Origin: CAVWGP01 sp963754645
GTDB lineage: Bacteria > Pseudomonadota > Alphaproteobacteria > Bin65
DNA length: 64,000 nucleotides
Direction of reading: 5' to 3'
NCBI GenBank assembly: GCA_963754645.1
Contig: CAVWGP010000012.1
Location: forward strand, 620,001-684,000
A program made the position numbers and the translations under genes. The notes below the pieces were generated by a model that ran no database searches, was not told the origin of the DNA, and was given only the letters and a program-made list of their open reading frames with translations. Of this stretch, positions 53,839 through 62,414 are shown in pieces (position 1 is the stretch's first letter; the number at the start of each line of letters is the position of its first letter).

Positions 53839-54366
53839 ATGGCCTTAACCTCGATCGAGTTCGTTTTGGCCGCCTGCGGCGCGTTCCTGTTCGGCACCTT
53901 CAGCGAATACATGATTCATCGCGCGATGCATTGGGGCATCCTGCACCCCGATGGCCATCGCCATCATCACGAGACCAACGAGGCGCGCTATTTCCTGCGC
54001 GACCTGTTCGACTACGGCACCGCCGCCGCGCTCTTGTCCTGGCCCGGCTTTCTGGTTTCGACGGTGAGCGGCTTCGGCTGGGTGCTGGGCGCCTTCGTCT
54101 ACGCGGCGGCGGCCTCCTATGCGCACCAGATCCAGCACGCCAACGCCGACCTGGTGTTCTGGCTCAGGCGGCCGGTGCACCGGCTGCACCACGCCCATGA
54201 CATGACCGGGCACAATTTCGGCATTCTCGTCGATTGGTGGGACCGGCTGTTCCTGACCTACCGGCCGATCGAATGGCCGCGCACGCCGCCCGCGGGCGGC
54301 TACCGGCTCGCCGACTATTTCGCCATCCCGTGGCACAGGAGTGCGGACACGGCGCCGCAGCGCTAG
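53839..54366 (+). CDS. Sterol desaturase / fatty acid hydroxylase family protein
   Basis: 175 residues, membrane-bound di-iron oxygenase family. His motifs: HRAMHW at the first helix, HRHHHETNEARY, HQIQHAN, HRLHHAHDMTGHNFG. Hydrophobic segments separate them. The family hydroxylates or desaturates lipids and carotenoids; the substrate is not known. The ATG at 53839 was chosen at the start of the first membrane helix. The 53598-53838 gap upstream shows no other gene. Confidence 0.85.
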   Translation: MALTSIEFVLAACGAFLFGTFSEYMIHRAMHWGILHPDGHRHHHETNEARYFLRDLFDYGTAAALLSWPGFLVSTVSGFGWVLGAFVYAAAASYAHQIQHANADLVFWLRRPVHRLHHAHDMTGHNFGILVDWWDRLFLTYRPIEWPRTPPAGGYRLADYFAIPWHRSADTAPQR

Positions 54367-54659
54367 CGGGCGCCCTTGCGCTTGCCGCCGGCGCGCGGCC
54401 GCGGCGCGGATTTTGCCGCCACCTCAACCGGCGGTGGCGGTGGCGGCGGCGCCAAAGCCGCCGCGGCCTTGTCGGCCGCTTCCTTGGCGAGGCGCAGCGC
54501 GCGCAGCCGCGCGATCTTGGCGGCCTCGACCTGGCGCAGCTTTTCGAGATCGTTGCGCGCGTGCACCGCGTCTTGTTCTTGCTGCTTGATCTTGACGAAG
54601 CGTTCCTCGGCGCGGCGGCGCGCTTCCTCCGGCCGCAGCCGGCGTGATCGCTCGGTCAT
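54363..54659 (-). CDS. Small basic coiled-coil protein, hypothetical
   Basis: 98 residues, no signal peptide. The central part (RPEEARRRAEERFVKIKQQEQDAVHARNDLEKLRQVEAAKIARLRALRLAKE) is strongly helical and heptad-like. The C-terminus has eight prolines followed by a basic tail (RPRAGGKRKGAR). No family was recognised. Its stop overlaps the stop of the sterol-desaturase-like gene on the other strand. Confidence 0.55.
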   Translation of the reverse strand: MTERSRRLRPEEARRRAEERFVKIKQQEQDAVHARNDLEKLRQVEAAKIARLRALRLAKEAADKAAAALAPPPPPPPVEVAAKSAPRPRAGGKRKGAR

Positions 54660-54878
54660 CGCGCACCCGCCCGCGCGCGCGCGCGCCGGTGCGGCGCAAC
54701 AGCGCGGCACGCCGCCTCGATCGGGCTCGTCCGTTTCGGATTGTCCAAATGAATCTCCACCGGCGCGGTGTCCGGGGCGCCTGGCAATGAAGACATTGAG
54801 GATGCTCGCAAAGCCGTGAAAAGTCAAGGCGCCGGCGCGCGGGCGATCCCGATATTGCCGTCACTCAACCGAAAGTTT

Positions 54879-55877
54879 TCACGGCGAAACCGGCGGCGCG
54901 CCGCCCGAGCGCATGCGCAATTCCGGAATTGCGCGCCTGAGCTCGATGACCTCGAGCGGGCATTGCGGCCAGTTGTGTTCCCAGCACACGATGAGGTCGC
55001 AGCCCTTGCGGTCGTGGCCGTGATCGCGGAACGCGCGGCTTTGAAATTCGAATTCGATGCGCACGCGCGCCCAGCGGCCCTGGCCGACGCGGCGCTTGGC
55101 CTCGCAATCGGGAAACCCCGTCGTCACCGCCTCGACCGCGAAGCCGAGCCGTTCCGCGACGACGCCGAAGGCGAAGACGACGCCCTGCTCGTTGACCGGC
55201 GCATGGGCAATGCCGCCGTAATTCACCGGATCGCCCAGCGGCCGCGGCGCGGCGGCGCGCGCGGCGGACGGCGCCGGCGCGGCGCCTTTTGGCTCGGCCG
55301 CCGGCGCCGGCGGAGCGGCGGGCGGCGGCGGAGCGGCGCGGGCCGGCGCCTGCTTCGGCAGCGCCGCGAGATAGGGAAAATCCGGCGCGTGTTTCTCGGC
55401 CCAGCGGCGGAAGGCGGCGAGCGCGTCGGGCCAGTTCCAGTTGCGGCCGTAGAGGATGCCGATGCTGTATTTGAACTGCCGCTCGAAGCGCAGTTGCGGC
55501 GCGATGCCGCCCAGTTTGAGGAAGGCGTCGCGCATGGCGCCGAACAATTCGTCGTCGCCGACCCGCATGTTCTCGATCGGCGGCGCCAGTCCGGCCTCGC
55601 GGCACAACTCGCGCCAGCCGTCGAACAGGCGGTGGACGCTCATCGCCGAAATGCCGGTGTGCTGCTTGAACTGGCTGAGCGTGAGGCGCTCGGTCCCCAG
55701 CTTGGCGGCAATGGCCTTGGCCTTTTCAACCAGCTCGCGCCGCCGCTCGAGCAGGACCGGGCCGGTGCGGGCGCGCCGCCGGTAATTGACCGGGCCGGGC
55801 CCGGTCGGCCAACGCGGCGCGGGCGCGGCTTGCGGGGCGGGCGTGGGCTTCGTCTTGGCGGTGCGTTTGTTTTTCAT
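54879..55877 (-). CDS. Homing-endonuclease-associated repeat protein with putative nuclease domain
   Basis: 332 residues. A basic Pro-rich N-terminus leads to an HNH_repeat-like unit at residues 65-97 (LTLSQFKQHTGISAMSVHRLF, GWRELCREAGL) and a second degenerate unit at about 107-163. An Ala/Pro-rich linker (about 172-215) joins a C-terminal domain with FPDCEAKR (255-262), RIEFEF (273-278), HGHD (286-289) and CDLIVCWEHNWP (293-304). These acidic residues and the final ExK-like context resemble a PD-(D/E)xK nuclease core. DNA cleavage or binding is inferred. It stands alone near repeats. Confidence 0.65.
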   Translation of the reverse strand: MKNKRTAKTKPTPAPQAAPAPRWPTGPGPVNYRRRARTGPVLLERRRELVEKAKAIAAKLGTERLTLSQFKQHTGISAMSVHRLFDGWRELCREAGLAPPIENMRVGDDELFGAMRDAFLKLGGIAPQLRFERQFKYSIGILYGRNWNWPDALAAFRRWAEKHAPDFPYLAALPKQAPARAAPPPPAAPPAPAAEPKGAAPAPSAARAAAPRPLGDPVNYGGIAHAPVNEQGVVFAFGVVAERLGFAVEAVTTGFPDCEAKRRVGQGRWARVRIEFEFQSRAFRDHGHDRKGCDLIVCWEHNWPQCPLEVIELRRAIPELRMRSGGAPPVSP

Positions 55878-56027
55878 CGCACCATTATACCGCGTGTATT
55901 TGTACCTGCACCGTACAGGATAAACGCTAAGGTACGGAATCATCTTGCGCGGATTGGAATTTCCGCGAAATTTCATTGCCCGTTGCGCGAAATACCCTAC
56001 GGACTAACGGCGCCGCGCCGCTCCAAA

Positions 56028-56118
56028 CCCCCCACCCTCCCCCGTAAAGGGGGAGGGCTTCCATTTGTCGGCACTTCTTCCTTCCCCTCCCCCATTTCGG
56101 GGGAGGCCGGGTGGGGGC
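56028..56118. repeat. CCCACCCTCCCCC inverted repeat
   Basis: CCCCCCACCCTCCCCCGTAA at the left and GGGGGAGGCCGGGTGGGGG at the right form the outer arms, with CCCCCGTAAAGGGGGAGG as an inner hairpin. Repeats of this kind are common between genes in alphaproteobacteria. It lies between the nuclease-like gene and the deaminase gene. Confidence 0.75.
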
Positions 56119-56150
56119 TGCTCAACCAGGGCGCGAGCCGCCGCGCGCCG

Positions 56151-56597
56151 TCAGCCCAGCCCGATATCGCCGTTCCAGATTTCGAGGTTGCGGGCTTTCC
56201 AGTCGCGGAAAAAGCCGATCATCGTCTCGTCGCGCCGGATATCGACGGTGACGCCGCGGCCGCGCAGGAACTCCTCGTTGCCGCCGAAATTCTCCGCGTC
56301 CGCGACGACGACGCGCGGAATGCCGAACTGGACGATGGTGCCGGCGCACATCATGCAGGGGCTGAGCGTCGTGTAGAGCGTCGTCTCGCGCCAGCGCCCG
56401 AACAGGCCGGCATTGGCGAGGCAGTCGGTTTCGCCGTGCAGCACGATGACCTTGTTCTGCTGGCGCCGGTTGTGGCCTTCCGCCACCGCGACGCCGCGCC
56501 AGGCGAGCACGGCCCCGACCGGCACCCCGCCCTCGCCCGCGCTCTTGAGCGCCTGAACGATCGCCTGAGCCATGAATGCGCGATCCGCCTCGTCCAT
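56151..56597 (-). CDS. Cytosine deaminase, yeast Fcy1-type (CDA superfamily)
   Basis: 148 residues, zinc-dependent nucleobase deaminase. Zinc ligands and catalytic Glu are HGE at residues 54-56 and PCMMC with Cys81 and Cys84. The segment TTLYTTLSPCMMCAGTIVQFGIPRVVVADAENFGGNEEFLRGRGV closely follows yeast cytosine deaminase rather than TadA, and the length agrees. The reaction would be cytosine to uracil or a related base. Start ATG at 56597, behind GGAGG. Confidence 0.88.
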   Translation of the reverse strand: MDEADRAFMAQAIVQALKSAGEGGVPVGAVLAWRGVAVAEGHNRRQQNKVIVLHGETDCLANAGLFGRWRETTLYTTLSPCMMCAGTIVQFGIPRVVVADAENFGGNEEFLRGRGVTVDIRRDETMIGFFRDWKARNLEIWNGDIGLG

Positions 56598-56650
56598 GCC
56601 GGCCTCCATCGTGCAGTGTCCCGCGTCAAGGTTTCGCCCGCGCCAGCGCC

Positions 56651-56750
56651 GTAGGGGCACGCGGCGCGTGCCCTCGCGACGCCAAGAAAAATCGCCGCCC
56701 AACGCAAACAGGGCACGCGCCCCTGAGCTTGCCGAACGGGGTGCCCCTAC
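56651..56750. repeat. GTAGGGGCAC inverted repeat
   Basis: GTAGGGGCAC at the left is complementary to GTGCCCCTAC at the right. The inner part repeats GGGCACGCG. This resembles the 7211-7295 unit. It lies in the non-coding stretch upstream of the deaminase. Confidence 0.65.
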
Positions 56751-56780
56751 GCTTGCAACATCAAATCGCCGGGCCAAGGA

Positions 56781-56940
56781 TATCATACCAACCGGCCGGC
56801 TTGATAATTCGCCGTCCCCGCGAAAGCGGGGACCCAGGGCGACATGCGGGATGCCTGTTGGTGAAAGCCGCGCTGCACGCCGATGGGTTCCCGCTTTCGC
56901 GGGGACGACAGGTGATGAATTCGGTCGGCTGGTATGACAC
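56781..56940. repeat. MITE-like element with about 55-bp imperfect inverted repeats
   Basis: The left arm runs from TATCATACCAACCGGCCGGC through GTCCCCGCGAAAGCGGGGAC. The reverse complement of the right arm reads TGTCATACCAGCCGACCGAA and GTCCCCGCGAAAGCGGGAAC at matching positions. Between the arms is about 45 bases of unrelated sequence. Non-autonomous elements and REP clusters of this shape are widespread; no transposase is present. It appears to have entered the tail of a small gene. Confidence 0.75.
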
Positions 56941-57116
56941 AGTTCGCGCAGCGCTTCTGGGCGTTGCGCGTGACATCGCCTTGCGGGAGATAGCCGCAAA
57001 TCCTCTTGATCTCCTCCCGGTGTCGCCCGGTTCGGACGATGTCCATGACTTTCGGCCCGAAATAGAATGCCGCGGCCCCGGCGATCGGCAAGCCGACGGA
57101 GACGGCGCTCGCTCAT
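56783..57116 (-). pseudogene. Small membrane protein gene, damaged
   Basis: A frame from about 57091 reads VSVGLPIAGAAAFYFGPKVMDIVRTGRHREEIKRICGYLPQGDV and CANC, i.e. one hydrophobic helix and a polar tail. The only good ATG, at 57116 just after the upstream stop, is in a different frame; dropping one C near 57101 would give MSERVSVGLPIAG. The 3' part is encoded by the MITE-like repeat. It looks like a gene with a frameshift and a repeat-derived end. Low confidence. Confidence 0.4.
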
Positions 57117-57124
57117 GGTGCCGG

Positions 57125-57811
57125 TCAATTTCGCCGCGGCGACAACAGCAGCCCGCCGAGGCCGAGAATACCGAGCAGCGGCCAGGCGAGTTGCCAATAG
57201 AGCGATTCCACGATGGCATAAGCGGCCAGGCGATAGCGGCCCGTGAGCGACAGCTCGATGACGGTCCAGAACGGATGGTGCCGGCCGGTTCCCGATGCCG
57301 TGATCGTCCAATTGGCGAACTCGGCCGCGATCCAGGCGGCGACGAGCGCGATCCAGCCGAGGGCGAGAAGGGCCAGCCACGCGGGCGACGGCCTTGCGGC
57401 AGCGCGCAGAGCGAGCGCCGCCCAGAGCGCGCCCAAAAGGCTGATGAGCGCGAGGCCGAGGCTCACGACAAGAATATTGCCGCGCCACGCCCCCGCGACG
57501 GCCGGGCCGAGGGCCGCGAACCAGGCGATGAAATGGCCGGCGGCAAGGCATGCGGCGAGCCGCAGCGCGAACTGCGATAAAGCGCCCCGCGCCGCGGAGC
57601 CCCGCCCCGATATGCCGCGAATCGCCCAGGCGAGGCCGTAGGCGAACGCCGCCAGCAGCAATGGATAAAGCACGAAGCCCGGCCGCGGCGTCGGGAATTG
57701 CCGGTAGGCGAAGGGCGCCGCAAACAAGATCGCCCCCGTCAAGACGGCAACGAACAGGCCGAGATTGAGATCGAGCCGGGCTGCGCCGGCGCGCGACGGT
57801 CCGTCGGTCAT
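57125..57811 (-). CDS. Hypothetical integral membrane protein
   Basis: 228 residues from ATG at 57811. Six hydrophobic segments are seen (LGLFVAVLTGAILFAAPFA; FVLYPLLLAAFAYGLAWAI; LAACLAAGHFIAWFAALG; ILVVSLGLALISLLGALWAALAL; LALLALGWIALVAAWIAAEFA; LYWQLAWPLLGILGLGGLLL). The start was preferred over an earlier one because the extension is arginine-rich and has no membrane features. No family recognised. It lies just upstream of the damaged small gene and is probably co-transcribed. Confidence 0.55.
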   Translation of the reverse strand: MTDGPSRAGAARLDLNLGLFVAVLTGAILFAAPFAYRQFPTPRPGFVLYPLLLAAFAYGLAWAIRGISGRGSAARGALSQFALRLAACLAAGHFIAWFAALGPAVAGAWRGNILVVSLGLALISLLGALWAALALRAAARPSPAWLALLALGWIALVAAWIAAEFANWTITASGTGRHHPFWTVIELSLTGRYRLAAYAIVESLYWQLAWPLLGILGLGGLLLSPRRN

Positions 57812-58102
57812 GGCTTGCTCCCCGCGCGAAGGTGCCGAAGCGTCGGCAATCGCGTCAAGACCCGTCCCCGCCGCACCGATCTGCCTCCCCGAACGACGGC
57901 ATCGCCGCTTGCGGCCGGTGCGCCGGCGCGTGCCGACCCGCCGGTGTTCAACCACGATCGCGCGCGGGCGCAGCTTGGCCGAGCGGCAGGCGGCCTACCC
58001 AAACACTGGGCGGGCAAGCGCAATTAATTTCTCGCCGAGCCCGATTGCTCCTATTTCAGCACCACGCTAAGGCGAAAATTTCTGCTTCAGTTCTCAATCC
58101 GA

Positions 58103-59848
58103 TCAAATGTTCACAACCGTCACCTGGGCGCCTGCCTTTTGAAGCTGCTTGGCGATCCGCCCAGATTGGCTCTTTGGGGCGGCGATCGCCAAAAGGCGCT
58201 GCGCTCTCGAAGCTGCGACGTAAAGCTCGCGTGCCGTCTCGGCTTTTTCCGCCGGCTCACCAGTTACGAGATAATCCAGGACACTTTTGAGAGTTTGAGG
58301 GACCGTCACGACGCAAACGGCAGGAAACTCCATTCCTTTTGCCGAATGGATGGTCTTTGCCGGCGGACACACAGCGGGAGCGAGCGTCAGGACAGCCGCA
58401 ATATCTTTGTTCTTCTTCAGCCTCTGCGATATCGACGGACTGTCCCCAGGCAGACAAGGTACAAGAAGTTCCTTTGCTCGGCTGTGCCAAGCATCAGCGT
58501 CGGCGAATACTTCGGGGTCGTATCGAAGCGCGCGAAGAATTTGCAACGCCTGCGGTCGCCATTCATCCGGCTTCAAATCGAGTGCGGCGATACACTGGTG
58601 ATAGCTCTTGCCTGACAAACGGCCTTCAAGCTCCAAAATGACCTTATGGACCTGTTCGATCGCGGACTTCTGGTTACCAGACTCGAATGCGAAATAGAAG
58701 TTACTGACGGCTTCAGCCAGCCGGAAGGTCAAATCTTTTTTTGCTTTGACCACCGGCTGACCGATAGCATTGGAGCCACTGCTTCTGGTCGCTGCCAGAA
58801 CCGGTGCGCTGGCAATGTCGATTTTAAACTTATTCAAAAATTCGACGAATTTTCCGCCGATTGTCGCCGGGACAGAATTACCCACATACGACAAAATATA
58901 GACGTGCGCCTGCTCGTCTTTGTATTCGCCAAGTGGTTCATCGACGACGTTTTGTGCATCCACCGCCCGCAGCATAACAATCGCTTTGCAGATATTGTCG
59001 CTGGAGCGGAAATTCCCACTCATGCCGAGCTGGTCGCCCTTTGCGAATGTATTGGCAAACGCCAAAAGTTCATAAGTGACGCCGCCGCGAAACTCATAAA
59101 TCGACTGGTGTGGGTCGCAAATTACTTTGGTCGAAATACCGGCATCACGCAGCCACCGAATTATCTCCAAATCGGCCGGGTTGCAGTCCTGCGCCTCATC
59201 GACGATGACTTCGCAGAATTGAGCGGCAAGTGCGAAAGATAGCCGCGCGGCAAAGTCGGTGTCGGCGAGTCGTGTGATAGCCACAGCCCGCGCATCATCA
59301 AAGTCGAGTTCTCCGCGTTCACGGAATCTAACCTGCATCTTCTGAGCCGACTTTTCGTATGCTTTTATGTGAGCAGGTATTTTCTCTTGTACGTTGAAGC
59401 CGAAGCGAAGCGCGGCGGCGGCGTTGACTTTTCCGGTAGCGCGGTCAAAACATGAAAGAAATAGCGGCTGAACCTTCTCAAAAGGCCGGACGATGCGACT
59501 TTCCTTATCTGGAATAAGGCGGGGCGCGGCCTCTGTGTCCGGAATCCCGAACGGGGCTACCAAAAATTGCCAGATGAAGCTATCGAACGTGCCGACGAAA
59601 TGGGGAAAAACAGGCGAGCCGAGCAAAGCCATCTGCCGCAATCGGTTTTCCAATTCCGACACGGCGGCGCGCGTAAACGACAGGAATGCGATGCCGCGAC
59701 CCTGATGGGGCGATTGCAGTATCTTCCGCGCCCGCTCGACCATGACTCGGGTCTTACCCGCTCCGGGGCAGGCCCTAATAAAAGCCGAACCGGCATGGTG
59801 GATGACCTTCTCCTGCTGTGGCGTCGGTTTGAACGCGCGGTCAGTCAT
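58103..59848 (-). CDS. gajB: UvrD/PcrA-like helicase, GajB-like (Gabija defence)
   Basis: 581 residues, superfamily 1A helicase. Walker A is ACPGAGKTR at residues 26-34, motif II is VIVDEAQDCN, and the C-terminal motifs are TIHSAKGMEFPAVCVV and ELYVAASRAQRLLAIA (motif VI). It is coupled to the OLD-type gene upstream by ATGA. This pairing and order is the Gabija anti-phage system, in which the helicase-like GajB assists the GajA nuclease. Base composition is lower in GC than surrounding genes, consistent with acquisition by transfer. It appears intact. Confidence 0.85.
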   Translation of the reverse strand: MTDRAFKPTPQQEKVIHHAGSAFIRACPGAGKTRVMVERARKILQSPHQGRGIAFLSFTRAAVSELENRLRQMALLGSPVFPHFVGTFDSFIWQFLVAPFGIPDTEAAPRLIPDKESRIVRPFEKVQPLFLSCFDRATGKVNAAAALRFGFNVQEKIPAHIKAYEKSAQKMQVRFRERGELDFDDARAVAITRLADTDFAARLSFALAAQFCEVIVDEAQDCNPADLEIIRWLRDAGISTKVICDPHQSIYEFRGGVTYELLAFANTFAKGDQLGMSGNFRSSDNICKAIVMLRAVDAQNVVDEPLGEYKDEQAHVYILSYVGNSVPATIGGKFVEFLNKFKIDIASAPVLAATRSSGSNAIGQPVVKAKKDLTFRLAEAVSNFYFAFESGNQKSAIEQVHKVILELEGRLSGKSYHQCIAALDLKPDEWRPQALQILRALRYDPEVFADADAWHSRAKELLVPCLPGDSPSISQRLKKNKDIAAVLTLAPAVCPPAKTIHSAKGMEFPAVCVVTVPQTLKSVLDYLVTGEPAEKAETARELYVAASRAQRLLAIAAPKSQSGRIAKQLQKAGAQVTVVNI

Positions 59849-61641
59849 TTCACCAACTGCTCGATCGCGGCCTTGATATATGCCGGAACCGTGAATTGCG
59901 CGCCTTTACCTATCTTCTCTGCCAGGATTTGCGCGAAGTCACCCTTGCGGGTCGACTCAAAAAGTGCCTGGATCGCTTTCGCCCGCTCGTCACCTTCCTT
60001 GGCGATCGCATCATCCCATCTCGCCTCGGACATCGTGTGCAGTTCGAGATAGATCATTTTCAGGAGGCCGGCGTTCCCGGCAGCAACTAATTCTGGTTCC
60101 AGCGAGTACGTGTTCACGACCGCCGCAAATAATGCCGAGGCGCCTAGTTCCTTCGCGAGCTTTTCGAATGCTGATCTCCTGAGTTCACCCGGTATCGCTT
60201 TGCCGTCGGTAGCCGTCGTCTTGTCGCCATCGGTCATAACCACCACGCGATCCGCGATGCGGACTTCGTTGAAGGAACTCAAGAGAAGTTTGATGTATGG
60301 TTTGAAATCTACGCCGTCGATCGGCACGAAAACAGCTGACCGGAACAGCTTGAGCTTTTCGGGCCTGCCCTTAAGGACGAGCTTCTCAGCAATGATGGGC
60401 AGCAACAGTGCTTCGGCGATGCCTTCGACCAAAAGGGCGCGCCCGCCAAATAGAAATGCAGATTTCGTCACATCGAGATAGCGATCTATTTTTCGGCGCT
60501 CGACATCAGATAGATTCAGCTTTGCGAGAGGAATACAGCGTGTCGAGCGACGCGGCGTAACCTTCTTAACCGTCTCGCCCCGATGTTCTGCCATGACGGA
60601 AACGTCGCTTGGGAGAAATGACCTAAAATAAACAAGCTTCCTGCTCTCAACCCAGGCCGATAAGTTCGGAGAATGAGTTGCGACAACTACCTGCATCTGG
60701 CCAGCTGGCCCTTTGTTTTCGAGATTCGCCGCTTTGGACTTTCCGGCCTGATCTTCAAGGAATCCGAGAACTGCTGCCTGTAGTTGCGGATGCAAGTGCG
60801 CCTCCGGTTCCTCAACCAAGAAGAGCGTCAGATCCGCATTGTTCACCTTCTCCAGCTCAACCGCGATTGTGGCCATGTAAAGCAGGTTGGCGAATCCATG
60901 GCCCGAATACCGCAAATCCTCCGGTTCGATGCCATGATCGGCGAGTTTGAACCGGAGGTCACGCGCGATGTCGATCAACTTCTCATCGTTCGCAAAACCG
61001 AGCGATGCAACCTGCTTCCGGACGCCGGAGGTGAGCGCGCTCAGGCCCAAGAATCAACCGCCTTGTCCACCTCCGCAAGGATAGGATCGGTCGCGCTTCG
61101 GGCAAGGCGTTTTGCGAGTTCGTCGGGGTCATTTTTGCCAAGGAAATGTTCAACAATGCATAAATGCGGGTGGGATTGCCCGAGGCCAATGCACGCCTCG
61201 CATCCCGCAGCGGCGGAGATGATGTCGACAAATCATTTCATGGCAGCCCGGCTCCGGTGCTCCCTTTGCTTTACCCGCCCACAATATCGGTCTTACCGGA
61301 TAACTATTCGTGCTGGCGTCGTAGGTCAGTCCGAACCTGGCGGATTGGAGCGACAGGTCTATCATTGCTGAAATTAGGCGCCCCTGTTGAGATGGGTTCA
61401 GATCGCTGTAAAGCGCATCAATTTCGAATTTTGCCTCGTCACTGCCAAACCGAATATCCGACAATTCCGCGTATATTTCACGCCGGCCGCTAAGTGGAAT
61501 CGTGGTAAGACGAATAGCGTCAATAGCGTTGCTCTTACCGCCATTATTTTCTCCGACGAAAACCGTAAGATCCTTGCACAAGGGAATTTCGATTTTATCG
61601 AAAGACCGAAAATTTTGAATTGTAACCGTATCGAGATGCAT
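59845..61641 (-). pseudogene. gajA: OLD-family ATPase-TOPRIM nuclease, GajA-like (Gabija), two frameshifts
   Basis: The N-terminal piece has MHLDTVTIQNFRSFDKIEIP and Walker A GENNGGKSN (about 30-38). A second frame (about 61060-61240) carries FVDIISAAAGCEACIGLG and DPDELAKRLARS. The third, up to 59845, has the ABC-like RYSGHGFANLLYMA, FLVEEPEAHLHPQ, VVATHSPNLS and a C-terminal TOPRIM with LLVEGIAEALLLP and VVMTDGDK. Shifts lie near 61225-61235 and near 61050. Repaired, the protein would have about 598 residues, the usual GajA size. Either the system is dead or these are sequence errors. Confidence 0.85.
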
Positions 61642-61668
61642 GCGAGCCTCTTGGCGCTTCCGTTCTTT

Positions 61669-62220
61669 TCATTTCGCCTCGAGATCGCCGCTTAAGGAGA
61701 GTGATCGATCGAACGAGGCACGACTGTTCAATCGTGATTGTAGCATATAGCGTTTACAAGACACTGGCTCATCCGACGACCAATGTCTGCCTCTGGCCGC
61801 GAAAGGGGCTTGATGGCTCGCCGGAAAGTTCGACCAAGGGGTCAGGTCCGGCCGAATGTCCTGAATATCGGTGTTGGCGTGGATTCCCTTCACCACCCCG
61901 ACCTCCTCACCCACAAGCCCGAGGAAGACAAGCGCCGCACGGTTGAGCCGGCGGAGATCGGCGTCGGCCAAGCGGCCGATCTTGTATGTGAGCTGGCCCT
62001 TCTGCACCGTCGTGATCTTGTCAACCATGATGCGCGACACGGTCTTGAGGCCGTTCGTCGCGCTTGGCGCGATGGCGACACACAGCAGCGGTGCGTCGGC
62101 GCGGTCGATCGTAAGCGGGCAAATCGTCGCCGAAGCCAGATCGCCGAAGCGGTCGTCTTGCGCGATGACGACGCGGCTGCTGCACGCGCCGGGCCGCGGC
62201 TTGCCCACGTAGTGCGGCAT
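61669..62220 (-). CDS. MazF/PemK-like growth-inhibitor toxin, possibly altered at both ends
   Basis: Family core: GKPRPG, RVVIAQDD, SATICPLTIDRADAPLLCVAIAPSATNGLKTVSRIMVDKITTVQKGQLTYKIGRLADADLRRLNRAALVFLGL, typical of PemK/MazF endoribonucleases. The N-terminus lacks the usual RGDVY region, five extra residues interrupt GKPRPxxVI, and about 75 residues of nonfamily sequence follow the core. So the gene is probably a remnant or indel-altered. No antitoxin gene is visible upstream. It lies 27 bases before gajA on the same strand; defence islands often carry such genes. Confidence 0.6.
   Translation of the reverse strand: MPHYVGKPRPGACSSRVVIAQDDRFGDLASATICPLTIDRADAPLLCVAIAPSATNGLKTVSRIMVDKITTVQKGQLTYKIGRLADADLRRLNRAALVFLGLVGEEVGVVKGIHANTDIQDIRPDLTPWSNFPASHQAPFAARGRHWSSDEPVSCKRYMLQSRLNSRASFDRSLSLSGDLEAK
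61737..61745 (-). promoter_or_regulatory. Possible extended -10 promoter for gajA
   Basis: TGCTACAAT read on the minus strand, an extended -10 form, lies about 96 bases upstream of the gajA ATG. No good -35 is present. It sits within the C-terminal extension of the MazF-like frame, which supports the idea that this extension is not real coding sequence. Confidence 0.35.
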
Positions 62221-62414
62221 TGCTGTGCCAGGCGCGCCATCGGCTTTGCCGTCCCGCCGGGCCGTTTGGCCGCGCGCTTTGCCCGCCGCGACCCGCTTGT
62301 CACCGCCGCCGCGCCATGTAAAGTCCGGCCCGAACGGGACAGGCGGGACGCGCCCCCTCGGGAGGCTGACGCGAACCCGCCGCCCGGCGGATTTTGGGGA
62401 GGACCGGCGGCTCG

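Noticed and set aside
60983..61231. Minus-strand ORF between the GajA pieces, as a separate gene
   Set aside because: Its frame is not the one that continues GajA; the family-like residues are in another frame, and the ORF is a result of the frameshifts.
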